64,000 nt of DNA, from positions 83,590 to 147,589 of the forward strand of contig NKIM01000010.1 of assembly GCA_002255955.1 (NCBI GenBank), given 5' to 3'. The DNA comes from Burkholderiales bacterium PBB2. Lineage in GTDB: Bacteria; Pseudomonadota; Gammaproteobacteria; Burkholderiales; Burkholderiaceae_C. The notes beneath the pieces were generated by a model. The model did no database searches, had not been told where the DNA came from, and saw only the letters and a list, made by a program, of their open reading frames with translations. This document shows, in pieces, positions 36,901-45,535 of this stretch. Position 1 is the first letter of the stretch. Every line of letters begins with the position of its first letter. A program made the translations under genes and the position numbers.

Positions 36901-39318
36901 CAAAGCCCTGCCTTGGCGTCGATGATCAAGGACGCCCACGAGCTGGCCGAATGGGTCGCCACCTACGACGAGCTGCTCGACAAGCGCCAGCTCCAGCACA
37001 ACGCCATCACGGTCGTTCGCTACCGCCGCGGCTCCACCAACGGCCGCAACATGATCGTGAGCTCTACATCCGAGCTGCGCCTGTTGGGTGTGCTGGTGCG
37101 CCGCCGCTTGGATGAGTTGAATTTGCAGCTCGACGCCTCGGAAATACAAGCCGCTGCCGACAAGGCGAAGCGCGATGCACTTTCAGTCTCCGGCGACATC
37201 GTGCTCCGGGCAGCAAAGCGCGGCGTCTCCGCAGGCGAAATGATCGGTCTAGTGCTCAGCCGCTATCTACTCGCCGAAGAGTTCAGAGCCGCGGCGGGCG
37301 GGGGCCAGGTCTTGACCGCCTATTTTCTGCTTGACGACTACGCAAGCTGGCTCTCGCAGCCTGAGAGCCGCATCGCCGACATTCTTGCTCTCAATGTCGA
37401 GGAGCGTGAGGAGGTCGTCCGGGTGGTCATCTCGATCGTCGAGTCGAAGTATGTCGCAACCGACGGCCTAGCCAAGGCGCGGCGCGATTCCAAGGATCAG
37501 CTCCTTGCCACGCTGGGCATGTTCCGTGAGGCGCTCTTTGGCGCGCCAGGCCGGCTCGATCGCGACGTATGGCTTGCTCGCTTGGCCGATATGCTTATCG
37601 ACGCGGACATCCCGCCGGGGATGACAGGCCTGATGGAACGCGCCCGTGCGAAGCTTCGTGAGGGAGATGTGGAGATTTCGCTTCGCGGCTACTCGCACGT
37701 ATATGTCCACAATTCAGACGTTGGCTCGGCCTCGGCGTCCGACCAGGAGCTTTTGGAAGAATCAGACGGTGTAAAGGCCTGGCAAGAAGTCTTCGATCGC
37801 CCAGACCTTCGCAAACTCGCCGAGGCCTATGCCAAGGGCGCCGGCGCACTCGACGCCCGATCGGGTCTCGGTGCCCATCGACCGTGGGACGGACACGACT
37901 TCAAGAAGCCAGCGACTCGCGTCCCATGGCTCGCTGCTATGGGGCAACTAGCCAGCGGTGTTAACGACTCCATCATCAAAGCCGCTACAGAGCCCGAGAA
38001 AGTTGACGGGATGCCTACGGCCAGCATCCAAGAGCAAGAGCCTGTAAAGCCTGCGCAAAGCCCTTCCCCAACCGAGGCCGCGGTGCCTGAATTGGCCCAT
38101 GAGGTGGCCACCTCGTCTGCCTCGTCCACGAACCTCGGCGCTGCGCTCTCCGCGCTCGTGACTTCCAAGTCTGCTAGCGGTAAGCAGTCGGATACCGACC
38201 GCGAGGAGTGGGCCCAGGATGTCACCAAGAAACTGAAGGCTGCCCTCAACAGCTACGGGTTGCAGGCTGCAATCCTCGGTACTCGGCTGACTCCAAATGG
38301 CTGCCTCGTGCGCTTGGCTGGCTCCGACCGGCTGCGAGTCGAGGACATCGAGAACAAGCGCACGCAGCTGTTGACCACGCACGCGATAAACCTCGTGACA
38401 GTCCAACCCAAGCCGGGCGAGATCGTGGTGACGGTCGCTGGCTCCAAACGCCAGGCCGTGTCGCTGTGGGAGCTGTGGTCGCGCCGCGAGCTCAACCGCA
38501 ACGTTGCTGGCATCAACACGTCCTTCCTCTTGGGGCTCCAAGAAATCAACGGCTCGCTGCTGTATCTAAACCTCGGCGCAGAGTTTGGCGGGCTCTCGTC
38601 CCACGAGCCGCATTCGCTGGTGGCCGGCGCGACCGGCAGCGGCAAGTCGGTGCTGATTCAAGCGATGCTGCTGGATATCGCCGCGACCAACCCGAAGGAT
38701 CTAGCGCAGATCGTCCTGATTGACCCCAAGATGGGCGTGGACTACGCCCCCTTAGCCGATTTGCCGCATATGCGCGAGGAAATCGTCACTACCAAGGAGA
38801 AGGCCAGCGAGGTCCTAGAAGCGCTGGTGCAGGAGATGGAAGACCGCTACCGCGCGTTCGCCAAGGCACGGGCCCGCGACCTACCGACCTACAACGCCAA
38901 GGTCACGGTAGAGGAGCGATTGCCAATGGTCTTCCTCGTCCACGACGAGTTTGCGGACTGGATGCTAGATGACGCTTACAAAGCGGCTGTGGGCGCTGCC
39001 GTGCAGCGTCTGGGTGTGAAGGCTCGCGCGGCCGGCATTCACCTTATCTTCGCAGCTCAGCGACCCGACAAGGACGTGATGCCGATGCAGCTTCGCGAGA
39101 ACCTCGGTAACAGGCTGATCTTAAAGGTGTCCAGCGAGGCGACCTCCAAGATCGCGCTCGATCGGCCTGGCGCTGAGCTGCTGCTTGGCAGAGGGCACTT
39201 GGCTGCCAAGCTCAACGGGGAGCAGGGGCTAGTTTTCGCGCAAGCCCCGTTCCTGTCGGATCAAGAGATTGAGGCCGCCGTAGCAGCGATCCGTGCTGAC
39301 AACGAATCGGCGGCTTGA
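33898..39318 (+). CDS. SspH/DptH-like giant FtsK/HerA-type ATPase
   Basis: An 1806-residue protein. The first 1350 residues have no domain that I can name and presumably form the complex-specific body. A low-complexity Ala/Ser/Glu linker covers about 1361-1435. From about 1440 there is an FtsK/SpoIIIE-like motor: an alpha-like domain, Walker A GATGSGKS near 1577-1584, a LIDPKMGVDY strand, Walker B FLVHDEF near 1680 and a FAAQRP sensor. This matches DptH/DndH, the DNA-translocating subunit of phosphorothioation-based restriction. It is encoded in an overlapping operon with the two preceding genes. Confidence 0.75.
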   Translation: MLTDRIIGRVGADLLAKRISNPDQPGDSAALFRLDKLSSNQIAAVARSILANPDLLTRVDLMIPEALVDGQGLPPEILISHNAGYVRNNAATAKAAILTANGNEHNLADTLGHVMAIGAKEMRADPEPWVEAALHAGGVSPVPDDRVVFHAALCGLLASSELSLVQLGEFCSEIVEAISTRGLAIRDAVGFALPRAGLPRDSALFSNAKSFGAFPKPWQKAFAKLYTQRAPLLKKLRQNGQPLDPEDLAERIAANAAEIAESARLALNAFAAAPAGDHEAAYALAQFEWEADGVYLAFDKPKEKQLGLADATVRFFDHDCDQENSLDQEGRKLLEDLKSRERRSDFTEDDEEFFVKYRRLLEQDVKLCARWEKALYGKPIECNDFFDGFARVVNSLHAGLRNAEGDRILRFTVTKGRKEWRERFNYDAGSYFSAMYRGLKELMGSKAEWNVERLGNASLPDPLFEYEAFFAKEKELRNDKKNKVRPNSSLSRVALQIKFDVALIQVFKDKETVLAKTQLLWSYKPTSIGLSMVADMRRLLEKGAVGCTEVPRRLVSKKGGVQNVSLLDTGTLEATYSTDAGSLVPAANKLRSLRADIKSRIKDLAEGGYLTPLQRDEVKASWDKFEEDYIKAMEDFVSIGLHGEAVMRQAESFGSLMSTLMSQARGDVCRSRLVAEILSVGTARVAGDNPALIVPPWHPERMKALAVKSRRVAGFATHLLSSASILYGDREIFMRELSDEIAHPFYPEIAVLNRAGAPTLVSESSTVNGYSLLESPTRGAEDAMTDVDPAAAAKQARELLERYVGLQPHEASNLSVVLYNADAAELPLATVRELSSIHEDGKLQCSVSVRHSDPAKLRRVYGELVNKAGDDPDLPVVSETSDNFMSKLRISVTPISATPVESARGFKAFDVAFLHDVVSRAAQSEWLSVPWTNDRPNLEHAPSRWSYRSVSGENELKSTTYLACPWQTASGWAYISAVAAVCRQLDALPGERYLPARRISLQSPALASMIKDAHELAEWVATYDELLDKRQLQHNAITVVRYRRGSTNGRNMIVSSTSELRLLGVLVRRRLDELNLQLDASEIQAAADKAKRDALSVSGDIVLRAAKRGVSAGEMIGLVLSRYLLAEEFRAAAGGGQVLTAYFLLDDYASWLSQPESRIADILALNVEEREEVVRVVISIVESKYVATDGLAKARRDSKDQLLATLGMFREALFGAPGRLDRDVWLARLADMLIDADIPPGMTGLMERARAKLREGDVEISLRGYSHVYVHNSDVGSASASDQELLEESDGVKAWQEVFDRPDLRKLAEAYAKGAGALDARSGLGAHRPWDGHDFKKPATRVPWLAAMGQLASGVNDSIIKAATEPEKVDGMPTASIQEQEPVKPAQSPSPTEAAVPELAHEVATSSASSTNLGAALSALVTSKSASGKQSDTDREEWAQDVTKKLKAALNSYGLQAAILGTRLTPNGCLVRLAGSDRLRVEDIENKRTQLLTTHAINLVTVQPKPGEIVVTVAGSKRQAVSLWELWSRRELNRNVAGINTSFLLGLQEINGSLLYLNLGAEFGGLSSHEPHSLVAGATGSGKSVLIQAMLLDIAATNPKDLAQIVLIDPKMGVDYAPLADLPHMREEIVTTKEKASEVLEALVQEMEDRYRAFAKARARDLPTYNAKVTVEERLPMVFLVHDEFADWMLDDAYKAAVGAAVQRLGVKARAAGIHLIFAAQRPDKDVMPMQLRENLGNRLILKVSSEATSKIALDRPGAELLLGRGHLAAKLNGEQGLVFAQAPFLSDQEIEAAVAAIRADNESAA

Positions 39319-39347
39319 GTCGCGCAACTGTGCGCTGACAATTAGGG

Positions 39348-40394
39348 ATGAATATGAAGATCAAACAACACAACTGGACAGTTTCAAAGCTATTCACAGA
39401 CCGGCCAGGCATCAACTTGAATCCGACATGGCAACGGGGTGCTGCATGGAAAGATCACAGGAAGATTTTGCTGATCGACTCGATCTTGCGCGGGATGGAC
39501 ATCCCCAAGGTCTATCTGCGCAAGCTTCCCGCCAATGGGGCTCACAAGCACGACGCGGTTGACGGGCAGCAACGGATCCGAGCAATTTGGGATTTCAGGG
39601 CAGGTGTCTTCTCCCTCAACCATCCGGATCCGCTCCCGCCGGTCGGCGAACACCCCATCCATGGGCTAGCGTTCTCCGAGCTGCACAAAAGCCTGCGCGA
39701 CCGGTTCGACGCCTTCGAGATCAGCGTCGCCGAGATCACTTCTGCGGACAACGATGAGATCACAAATCTTTTTGCGCGGCTGCAGCTTGGCGTCGCACTC
39801 AATCCCGCGGAGCTTCGCAACGCGATGTTGGCCCCGGCTCGGCACATCATCGATTCGATTGCGACCGGCCATCCCTTCTTCGATTCGACAAAAATCTCCG
39901 ACACGCGATACAAGCGCCAGGACTTCGTCACTCACGTGTTCGCGATGGCCGCATACAAGGGCCAAAAGAACATCAAGGCTCCAGACTTGAAAAAGATGAT
40001 TCTTGAGTTCGGTCCCGACAAAGCTCCGGATCTCTTGGACTTTTCGTTGGCAGTGAACGATGCACTGACTGTGCTAGGAGAGGTCGACGGACTATTGAAG
40101 CGTCGGATCACGCAGAAGTGGCTCTTCGTCGACTTGGTCTGGCTGATCATTCAACAGCAGACCGCTGGTCTCGAAGTCAATGCCGACGACCTGGCCGAGA
40201 GCTTCATGGAGTTCGATGAATTACGCAGGAAATATACGAGCAAGCCCGAGGACTTGTTGCAGGCAGAGGGAACGACGAAACAGGTTCGCCTCAACAAGGC
40301 CCTTTACGACTACATCATGGCCTTCCGCGCACAAGGCGCGACCCATGCAAACTTGAAGACTCGGAACACCGCGCTTCGAGCCTACTGTCTGTAA
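39348..40394 (+). CDS. DUF262 (ParB-like) protein without nuclease domain
   Basis: A 348-residue protein with a DUF262 domain at residues 1-200: NPTWQRGAAW (22-34), the LIDSILRGMDIPK helix and the nucleotide/DNA motif DGQQR at 72-76. In GmrSD and SspE this domain binds NTP, and in SspE it senses phosphorothioate DNA, but there it is fused to a DUF1524 HNH nuclease; none is visible in the C-terminal 150 residues here. It starts 29 bases after the giant ATPase gene (ATG 39348, or 39354 with AGGG before it) and ends 11 bases before the SIR2 gene. It is probably a sensor or regulator for that neighbour; this role is inference. Confidence 0.78.
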   Translation: MNMKIKQHNWTVSKLFTDRPGINLNPTWQRGAAWKDHRKILLIDSILRGMDIPKVYLRKLPANGAHKHDAVDGQQRIRAIWDFRAGVFSLNHPDPLPPVGEHPIHGLAFSELHKSLRDRFDAFEISVAEITSADNDEITNLFARLQLGVALNPAELRNAMLAPARHIIDSIATGHPFFDSTKISDTRYKRQDFVTHVFAMAAYKGQKNIKAPDLKKMILEFGPDKAPDLLDFSLAVNDALTVLGEVDGLLKRRITQKWLFVDLVWLIIQQQTAGLEVNADDLAESFMEFDELRRKYTSKPEDLLQAEGTTKQVRLNKALYDYIMAFRAQGATHANLKTRNTALRAYCL

Positions 40395-40405
40395 AAAGGT
40401 TCGAC

Positions 40406-41293
40406 ATGGCATTTGATCCAAACAAGATTCCTGTGGCGCTGCGGCAGGCCTATGGGGCACGGCGTTGCGCGGTTCTGGTTGGCGCTGGCGCATCAAAAGG
40501 CGCAGGGTTGCCGCTCTGGGGTGAGCTGCTCACCAAGATGATTGACTCTGCCGTTGCCCACAAGTTAATCACTCCGGAGCGAGAGGCCGAGTACCGGGAC
40601 TTGGCGACCCGGACAGAAAAATTCCTAATGGTGGCATCCGGACTCAAGGACGATCTTCGGAGCCACTTCGATCAATTCATCGAAGAGACGTTCGTCGCAC
40701 CCAAACCTCAGCCAACCAAATTACATGAGGCGCTAGTCGCGCTGGACAAGCTCCAGTTCGTTCTGACGACAAACTACGACACACTCCTCGAGCGCTCATT
40801 CAGGAGGCGCAATGACGACGTGTCGGTGTGCAACTTCACCGACGCGGGCGAGGTTCAGCGTCGATTGTCCCGGCGCGAGTTCTTCATCCTTAAAGCTCAC
40901 GGCGACGCGACGAAGCTTGCCGATAAGATCGTCTTGACAGATGTGGACTACCGGAACTTGCTGTTTGGTCAGCGGGCCTATCAGAGCATGCTTTCCACCA
41001 TGTTCACAATGTTCACGTTTATCTTCGTCGGGGCTTCGATGACCGACCCGGAAATCTCACTGCTGCTGAGCTATATCGCGGATTCCTTTTCGCCCAATGC
41101 GGGGCCAACACACTACGCATTGATGGCCGACGAGGACGTGACTCAAGTTGAGAAGGACCGCTGGTTCAAGGATTTCAAAATCCAATTGATCACCGTTAGC
41201 AAGCAGGACAACTACGCCGAGCTCACAGAGTTTCTCCATGCGCTGGGAGCTTCAGCGGCGCCTGCCGCAGCTGACGCTCCAGCGGCTCACTAG
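40406..41293 (+). CDS. SIR2-family protein, predicted NADase effector
   Basis: A 295-residue protein with the complete bacterial defence-type SIR2 domain: NAD loop VGAGASKGAGLPLW (25-38), TTNYD with Asn123, KAHGD with His165 and VGASMTDPE (208-216). Asn and His are the residues required in NAD-cleaving SIR2 effectors such as ThsA, so it is likely an NADase rather than a deacetylase (no zinc Cys quartet). The C-terminus is a short Ala-rich tail. The start has AAAGG 7-11 nt upstream inside the gap after the DUF262 gene, so the two are coupled. It ends the sspFGH-like operon. Confidence 0.82.
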   Translation: MAFDPNKIPVALRQAYGARRCAVLVGAGASKGAGLPLWGELLTKMIDSAVAHKLITPEREAEYRDLATRTEKFLMVASGLKDDLRSHFDQFIEETFVAPKPQPTKLHEALVALDKLQFVLTTNYDTLLERSFRRRNDDVSVCNFTDAGEVQRRLSRREFFILKAHGDATKLADKIVLTDVDYRNLLFGQRAYQSMLSTMFTMFTFIFVGASMTDPEISLLLSYIADSFSPNAGPTHYALMADEDVTQVEKDRWFKDFKIQLITVSKQDNYAELTEFLHALGASAAPAAADAPAAH

Positions 41294-41361
41294 TGAAGTG
41301 TCTAGACTATCTTGGACAGCCTCGGGGCGCGATGGGCTGACGGCTCCGTAACCTGTAGTAC

Positions 41362-42204
41362 TTACTTGTGGCAAACGGCGCAGGATCCGTTGCCCTCGTC
41401 GACCCCGTAAATGTCGTCGATGTCGTCCGGGCAGGCTTTCACAGGTCGCAGCGGATTGATGGGGATGGCCTTGAGCATGCGCGCTCGGCGGATCCCGTAT
41501 TCGGCCTGGATTTCCGCGACGCGCTCCGGCTGCTCCATGTCGGAGAGCGATTCGCCCTTGGACCAGGTGAACGGCGAGCCGTGTTCCAAGGCGTCCTTTT
41601 CGAGCGCTTTGGCTGCCTCGTAGGCGCCAGGGTGTTTCTCTCGCAGGCGCACCCACTCGATTTTTTGCTGGAAAAAGCAGAAGGTGCAGCCACTGCGCGA
41701 GCGCCACTCGTAATACTTGGGGTAGCCAACGCCGGAGTTCTCCAAGATGTCGATCACGCCGGCCTTGTCGATGCCGGCCTCTCGGAAGGGCAGCTTGACG
41801 AAGAGGTTCTCAGCTTTGGCCGCGTAACCCTCGCGGTAGTCCTCATCGGCGCGGATGGCCACATAGGACGTAACTTTGTCACCGGCAGCAAGCATCGGCC
41901 TAACCCACTCCTCGAACGGGGCTAGCTTCAACTTTCGGGTGCACCAGCGCGAGTTGGGGTTGGGCAGGAAGTGGTTGTACTGGCGCAGCCAAAACCTGAA
42001 GTCGCGGTTGGGGTTCAACCGCAGGATCGGCTTGTGCAGCTTGCCCTCCAGCTTTGCCAAAAACTCATAGACTTCAGGCAACTCTTCTCCGGTGTCGGTG
42101 TAGAAGTAGTCGATGTCGATTTCAGGGTGCTTGGCAGCCATGTAGACGGCAAGCGCCGCGCTATCCTTTCCGCCTGAGATCCCTAGAACATGCCGCTCAG
42201 CCAT
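41362..42204 (-). CDS. sspD: SspD-like PAPS-reductase-fold ATP pyrophosphatase
   Basis: A 280-residue enzyme of the PAPS reductase/ATP-PPase family. The PP-loop SGGKDS is at residues 10-15, then YTDTGEELPE, and cysteines in RWCTRKLK, CTFCFFQQ and the terminal CAVCHK. It is much shorter than DndC (about 500) and matches SspD, which activates the DNA backbone for sulfur insertion in single-strand phosphorothioation. The start overlaps the sspC stop. It is the last gene of the sspB-sspC-sspD operon and is convergent with the SIR2 gene, 68 bases away, without an obvious terminator. Confidence 0.82.
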   Translation of the reverse strand: MAERHVLGISGGKDSAALAVYMAAKHPEIDIDYFYTDTGEELPEVYEFLAKLEGKLHKPILRLNPNRDFRFWLRQYNHFLPNPNSRWCTRKLKLAPFEEWVRPMLAAGDKVTSYVAIRADEDYREGYAAKAENLFVKLPFREAGIDKAGVIDILENSGVGYPKYYEWRSRSGCTFCFFQQKIEWVRLREKHPGAYEAAKALEKDALEHGSPFTWSKGESLSDMEQPERVAEIQAEYGIRRARMLKAIPINPLRPVKACPDDIDDIYGVDEGNGSCAVCHK

Positions 42205-45200
42205 TGGCTCCCTCCATGTCGCTTGACGCCAGCTTCATCCCGACCTTGGCCAGGATGGCCAGCAATACGTCGGTTCCCAAGCCTTGGCCCGCGAGCATCG
42301 AAGCGAGCTCGTCGGCCTTGGCATCCACAGTCTTACGATGCCGATCTGAAATCGCGAACGAACGCGAGATCGTCTTAGTGTTTGCGCCCGCGCCGATAAC
42401 GACCGCGATGGCTTCACTGTGCGCCTCGCGACCCTGCACGGCCACAAAAGCCTCCGACTCACGGAAACGCCGTGCAAACTTGGACAACTCCAACACGGCG
42501 GCATCGATATGGCGGTCCACCCAGTCGCGAGGAGGCCTCTCGGCTGCCAAAGCCAGGATGCCTTCGAGGGAAGGGCGTGATCCGTCGTAGTTGGCCAGGC
42601 GCGCGGCGAAGCCATCCATTTGAAAATCTCCCGAGATGCCGGAGACTGACTTCGCCCGCTCGCGCAAGGCTTCGAGGTCGTCGCCGCTGGCATCGAGGGC
42701 AGATAGCATCTTGGCTTCGACTTCTGAAAGCATTTGTCCGTACGAGCCGGCGAGCTCCTGCAGCGGCGCTCTCAGCGCCTTTACATAGGCCTTGCCATCG
42801 GTTGCCCCCAGAAGAGACGCAAGGTCGACGAACAGTACCTTGTGCGGGTCACTCGCCTTCAAGAGCATGTCGCGCATGTCCTTGGCCGTCTGTCCAAGCC
42901 GCGAAGTCCGGCGAGCCCATTCGGGGAGGTTGAACACCATTGCCACCAAACCACGGGCGGCCTCGAGCGGATCGGCAGCGCCTGCGCTCTCGCCGATCTC
43001 GGCTAGCAGTTTCGAGATGCCTTCGAGGATCCGGTTCTTATCCTCGTCGATGGTCACCCAACGCAGCGAAAAGCGGTCAGGGTCTTGCAGGCACTCGTCG
43101 ATGTCGAAGTCGGTGAGCCGGGGCACGAACATCCCGTCCTTGTAGACGGCAATATTGGCCTTGTGAGCGAGCAAAAAGGCTGTGAGGATCACAGGCTGAA
43201 TGCCGCGCTTCATTCCGAAAGGTGGTGCGGTCCAAAGGGCGTAGATCTCATGTGCGCCGACGCGGGCTTCGGCGTCGGAAAACAAGGCCCGAGTGGCCTC
43301 CCACAGCGGCGCGAAGCCTTCGGCAAAGCCGTCTCCGGGTGGCATACAACGCCATGCCCCGGATTCGTCTTGTCGGTGCAGTTCCGTGCGTTTGAGCAGA
43401 GTGTCGTAGAGGCCGCGTTCGGCAGGGTAGCCTTCGAAGCCTAAGGCCTCTTGGCCTTCGGAGTTGACCATCGCATGCAACAAGTCGCTCCGCGCCCTAA
43501 CGCTGTTGCTCGACATGCTGTCACGATTAACCAGCTCGCTCCAAACAGGTGGAGAGTGGGCGAAGAGCTCTTCAGCCAGCTCCGATGCAACCGGCGACAA
43601 CTTCGATCCCGGCTCGACGACTTGATCGGATCCGTCGTGCCACTTCGCGAGCGACACGGCGGCTTGCAGTTGGTCTTCCAGGTTGGCGCGAGTCGCTGCC
43701 AATCTGGCGTAGACCTCGCGGCGGGCGACTGCGTCGCCCGAGAGCTCATGGCGGTCCTTCACTTGCTCCAACGCCACCAGTTCCGCGGAAAGCTCGGCGA
43801 TACGGGCGTGGTTATCAGGGATGCCAATCATTACCGGCCAAGGACGCAACTTAGCGCAGGCCTGCGCGCGCTTGCGCGCGTCCCTGGGTTTGGTGCCCTT
43901 GCCTGGCAAAGCGAGGACAAATGCTCCGAACTCGCCCTTCTTGGGTCGATAGTCAGCGGAGATCTTCTCGGCCTGTTCGATGCTGCACAGCGAGAGCTCC
44001 ATCCAGCGCATGGAACCGGTCTCGTGGTAATGACGCTTAGCCACAACTGGATGCAGGCCCATAAGATGCGCGAGCCGAGCGTAGTCGATGCCAGGCGAGG
44101 CAGCCAGGGCTTGAGCGATGGCAGCGTCAATGTCGAAGTCGCTGCCTTCAAACACCGACCATGCGCCGGTGTAGCTCTTGAAGAGGGCGACTTTGAGCTC
44201 GGTGAGCTTTCGGAGAGCGCAGTCAAGTTCCGCTGCAGGCCGCTGGTAGAAGAGCGAAGCGATTACCGCCGAATCGGCTGCGAGGCCCGACCCGTTACGG
44301 AAGAGGTCGATAACCGCGATGTTCTTGATCATCGACACGAGCAACGCGTCACCCGTCTTGGCTTCAGCTCGCTCAACTGCTTCGACGGCTTGCGACCAGC
44401 GATGCCCATCGGGCGAGGCCAAGATCGCCGGCTCCAAGTTCGCGCGTAGGTAGTCCCAGTAATCGCTCGGGCGATACCAGCTCGCCTCGTCCTTGAGCGT
44501 AGAGTTCAGGTACGAACGAAAGCCATGGGGCTCGACCGACGATAAGAAGCCGAAGGTGCTGCGCTCGTTTTGGCCGAACTGCCGTTTGGAGATCGGGCCA
44601 AGCAGCGCAGCCATGGCCGGATGCAACGGCCAGCAGGCCTCCAAGGCGTCAGCGAAGTCCTTGCCTACCGCAGGGCGCCGGGAACGGATCGCCTCGGCGA
44701 TGGCGACGGAAGCGTCCTTCATCCACCACGGCGGGCCATCCTTGATTCGAATCGCTCGGCCGATGAGCTCGACCACCTCGTCGCTCGCGGCGACGAAGGG
44801 CAGGTCGATATAGCGGCCTTGGACCTTGGTCCAGTCGTCACGAGTGTCGATGCCCAGCCTGGCCGAATACTGGGCGAAGGATTGATGCAGCACGCCCACA
44901 ACGACCAGGCGCCCTTCAGAGCGCGCGGCAGCTTCGGCCAGCTCCTGGAAGAAGTAGACATCGTCCCCGGAGCCCAGCGCCGAAGCTTCGAGGAATTTGC
45001 CCATCTCGTCGATGATGACCAGCGCGCCGTCATGAGGGCGACTCTTGGCCTCTTCGAGTAGCTCGGCGATCAACGAATGGGCAGTGGGTTTGCTGCGGCC
45101 ATCAACGTTGCGACCCTGCGCACGGCGCAGCGACGCATGTAGCTCGGCGACCACACTCCCGCGCCGGCCCACGGCCGGCACGAGCAGCCATCCCTTACGC

Positions 45201-45535
45201 ACCGGGAAGGCATTGTCGAAGTCGGGCTTAGAGTCCAGTCGAAGCGCCTCGCGGGCTTTGGAGCGCAAGCTCTTGTCCGGATGCAGCGCGCTCGCCAGGG
45301 CGACGGCCAACGAGCTCTTGCCTCCGCCGAAAGGGCCAGTCCAGGTGAAGCAGCGTTGGTTGGTTCCTGAAAGCTGCCTGCACATGCCATCAATCACGGA
45401 GGCCGCCGTCGCATGGCAGATATAGCCAGAGAGCGCGTCCGCGCGGCCGATGTCGGCGTCAACCCGGATGGAGCGCTGGTATTGGCGCGAGATTTGGACG
45501 ATGTCCGACAGCGCCAGTTGCTTCTTGTTAGTCAT
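42197..45535 (-). CDS. sspC: SspC-like large P-loop ATPase
   Basis: An 1112-residue ATPase with Walker A GPFGGGKS at 67-74, Walker B LVIIDEMGKF near residue 172 and an arginine-rich sensor region after it. The remaining 700 residues are alpha-helical with no other named domain. Size and position between a DUF4007 gene and a small PAPS-reductase gene fit SspC of the phosphorothioation modification complex. It overlaps sspB by 8 bases and sspD by 8 bases, so the three are tightly coupled. Assignment relies mostly on context. Confidence 0.8.
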   Translation of the reverse strand: MTNKKQLALSDIVQISRQYQRSIRVDADIGRADALSGYICHATAASVIDGMCRQLSGTNQRCFTWTGPFGGGKSSLAVALASALHPDKSLRSKAREALRLDSKPDFDNAFPVRKGWLLVPAVGRRGSVVAELHASLRRAQGRNVDGRSKPTAHSLIAELLEEAKSRPHDGALVIIDEMGKFLEASALGSGDDVYFFQELAEAAARSEGRLVVVGVLHQSFAQYSARLGIDTRDDWTKVQGRYIDLPFVAASDEVVELIGRAIRIKDGPPWWMKDASVAIAEAIRSRRPAVGKDFADALEACWPLHPAMAALLGPISKRQFGQNERSTFGFLSSVEPHGFRSYLNSTLKDEASWYRPSDYWDYLRANLEPAILASPDGHRWSQAVEAVERAEAKTGDALLVSMIKNIAVIDLFRNGSGLAADSAVIASLFYQRPAAELDCALRKLTELKVALFKSYTGAWSVFEGSDFDIDAAIAQALAASPGIDYARLAHLMGLHPVVAKRHYHETGSMRWMELSLCSIEQAEKISADYRPKKGEFGAFVLALPGKGTKPRDARKRAQACAKLRPWPVMIGIPDNHARIAELSAELVALEQVKDRHELSGDAVARREVYARLAATRANLEDQLQAAVSLAKWHDGSDQVVEPGSKLSPVASELAEELFAHSPPVWSELVNRDSMSSNSVRARSDLLHAMVNSEGQEALGFEGYPAERGLYDTLLKRTELHRQDESGAWRCMPPGDGFAEGFAPLWEATRALFSDAEARVGAHEIYALWTAPPFGMKRGIQPVILTAFLLAHKANIAVYKDGMFVPRLTDFDIDECLQDPDRFSLRWVTIDEDKNRILEGISKLLAEIGESAGAADPLEAARGLVAMVFNLPEWARRTSRLGQTAKDMRDMLLKASDPHKVLFVDLASLLGATDGKAYVKALRAPLQELAGSYGQMLSEVEAKMLSALDASGDDLEALRERAKSVSGISGDFQMDGFAARLANYDGSRPSLEGILALAAERPPRDWVDRHIDAAVLELSKFARRFRESEAFVAVQGREAHSEAIAVVIGAGANTKTISRSFAISDRHRKTVDAKADELASMLAGQGLGTDVLLAILAKVGMKLASSDMEGANG

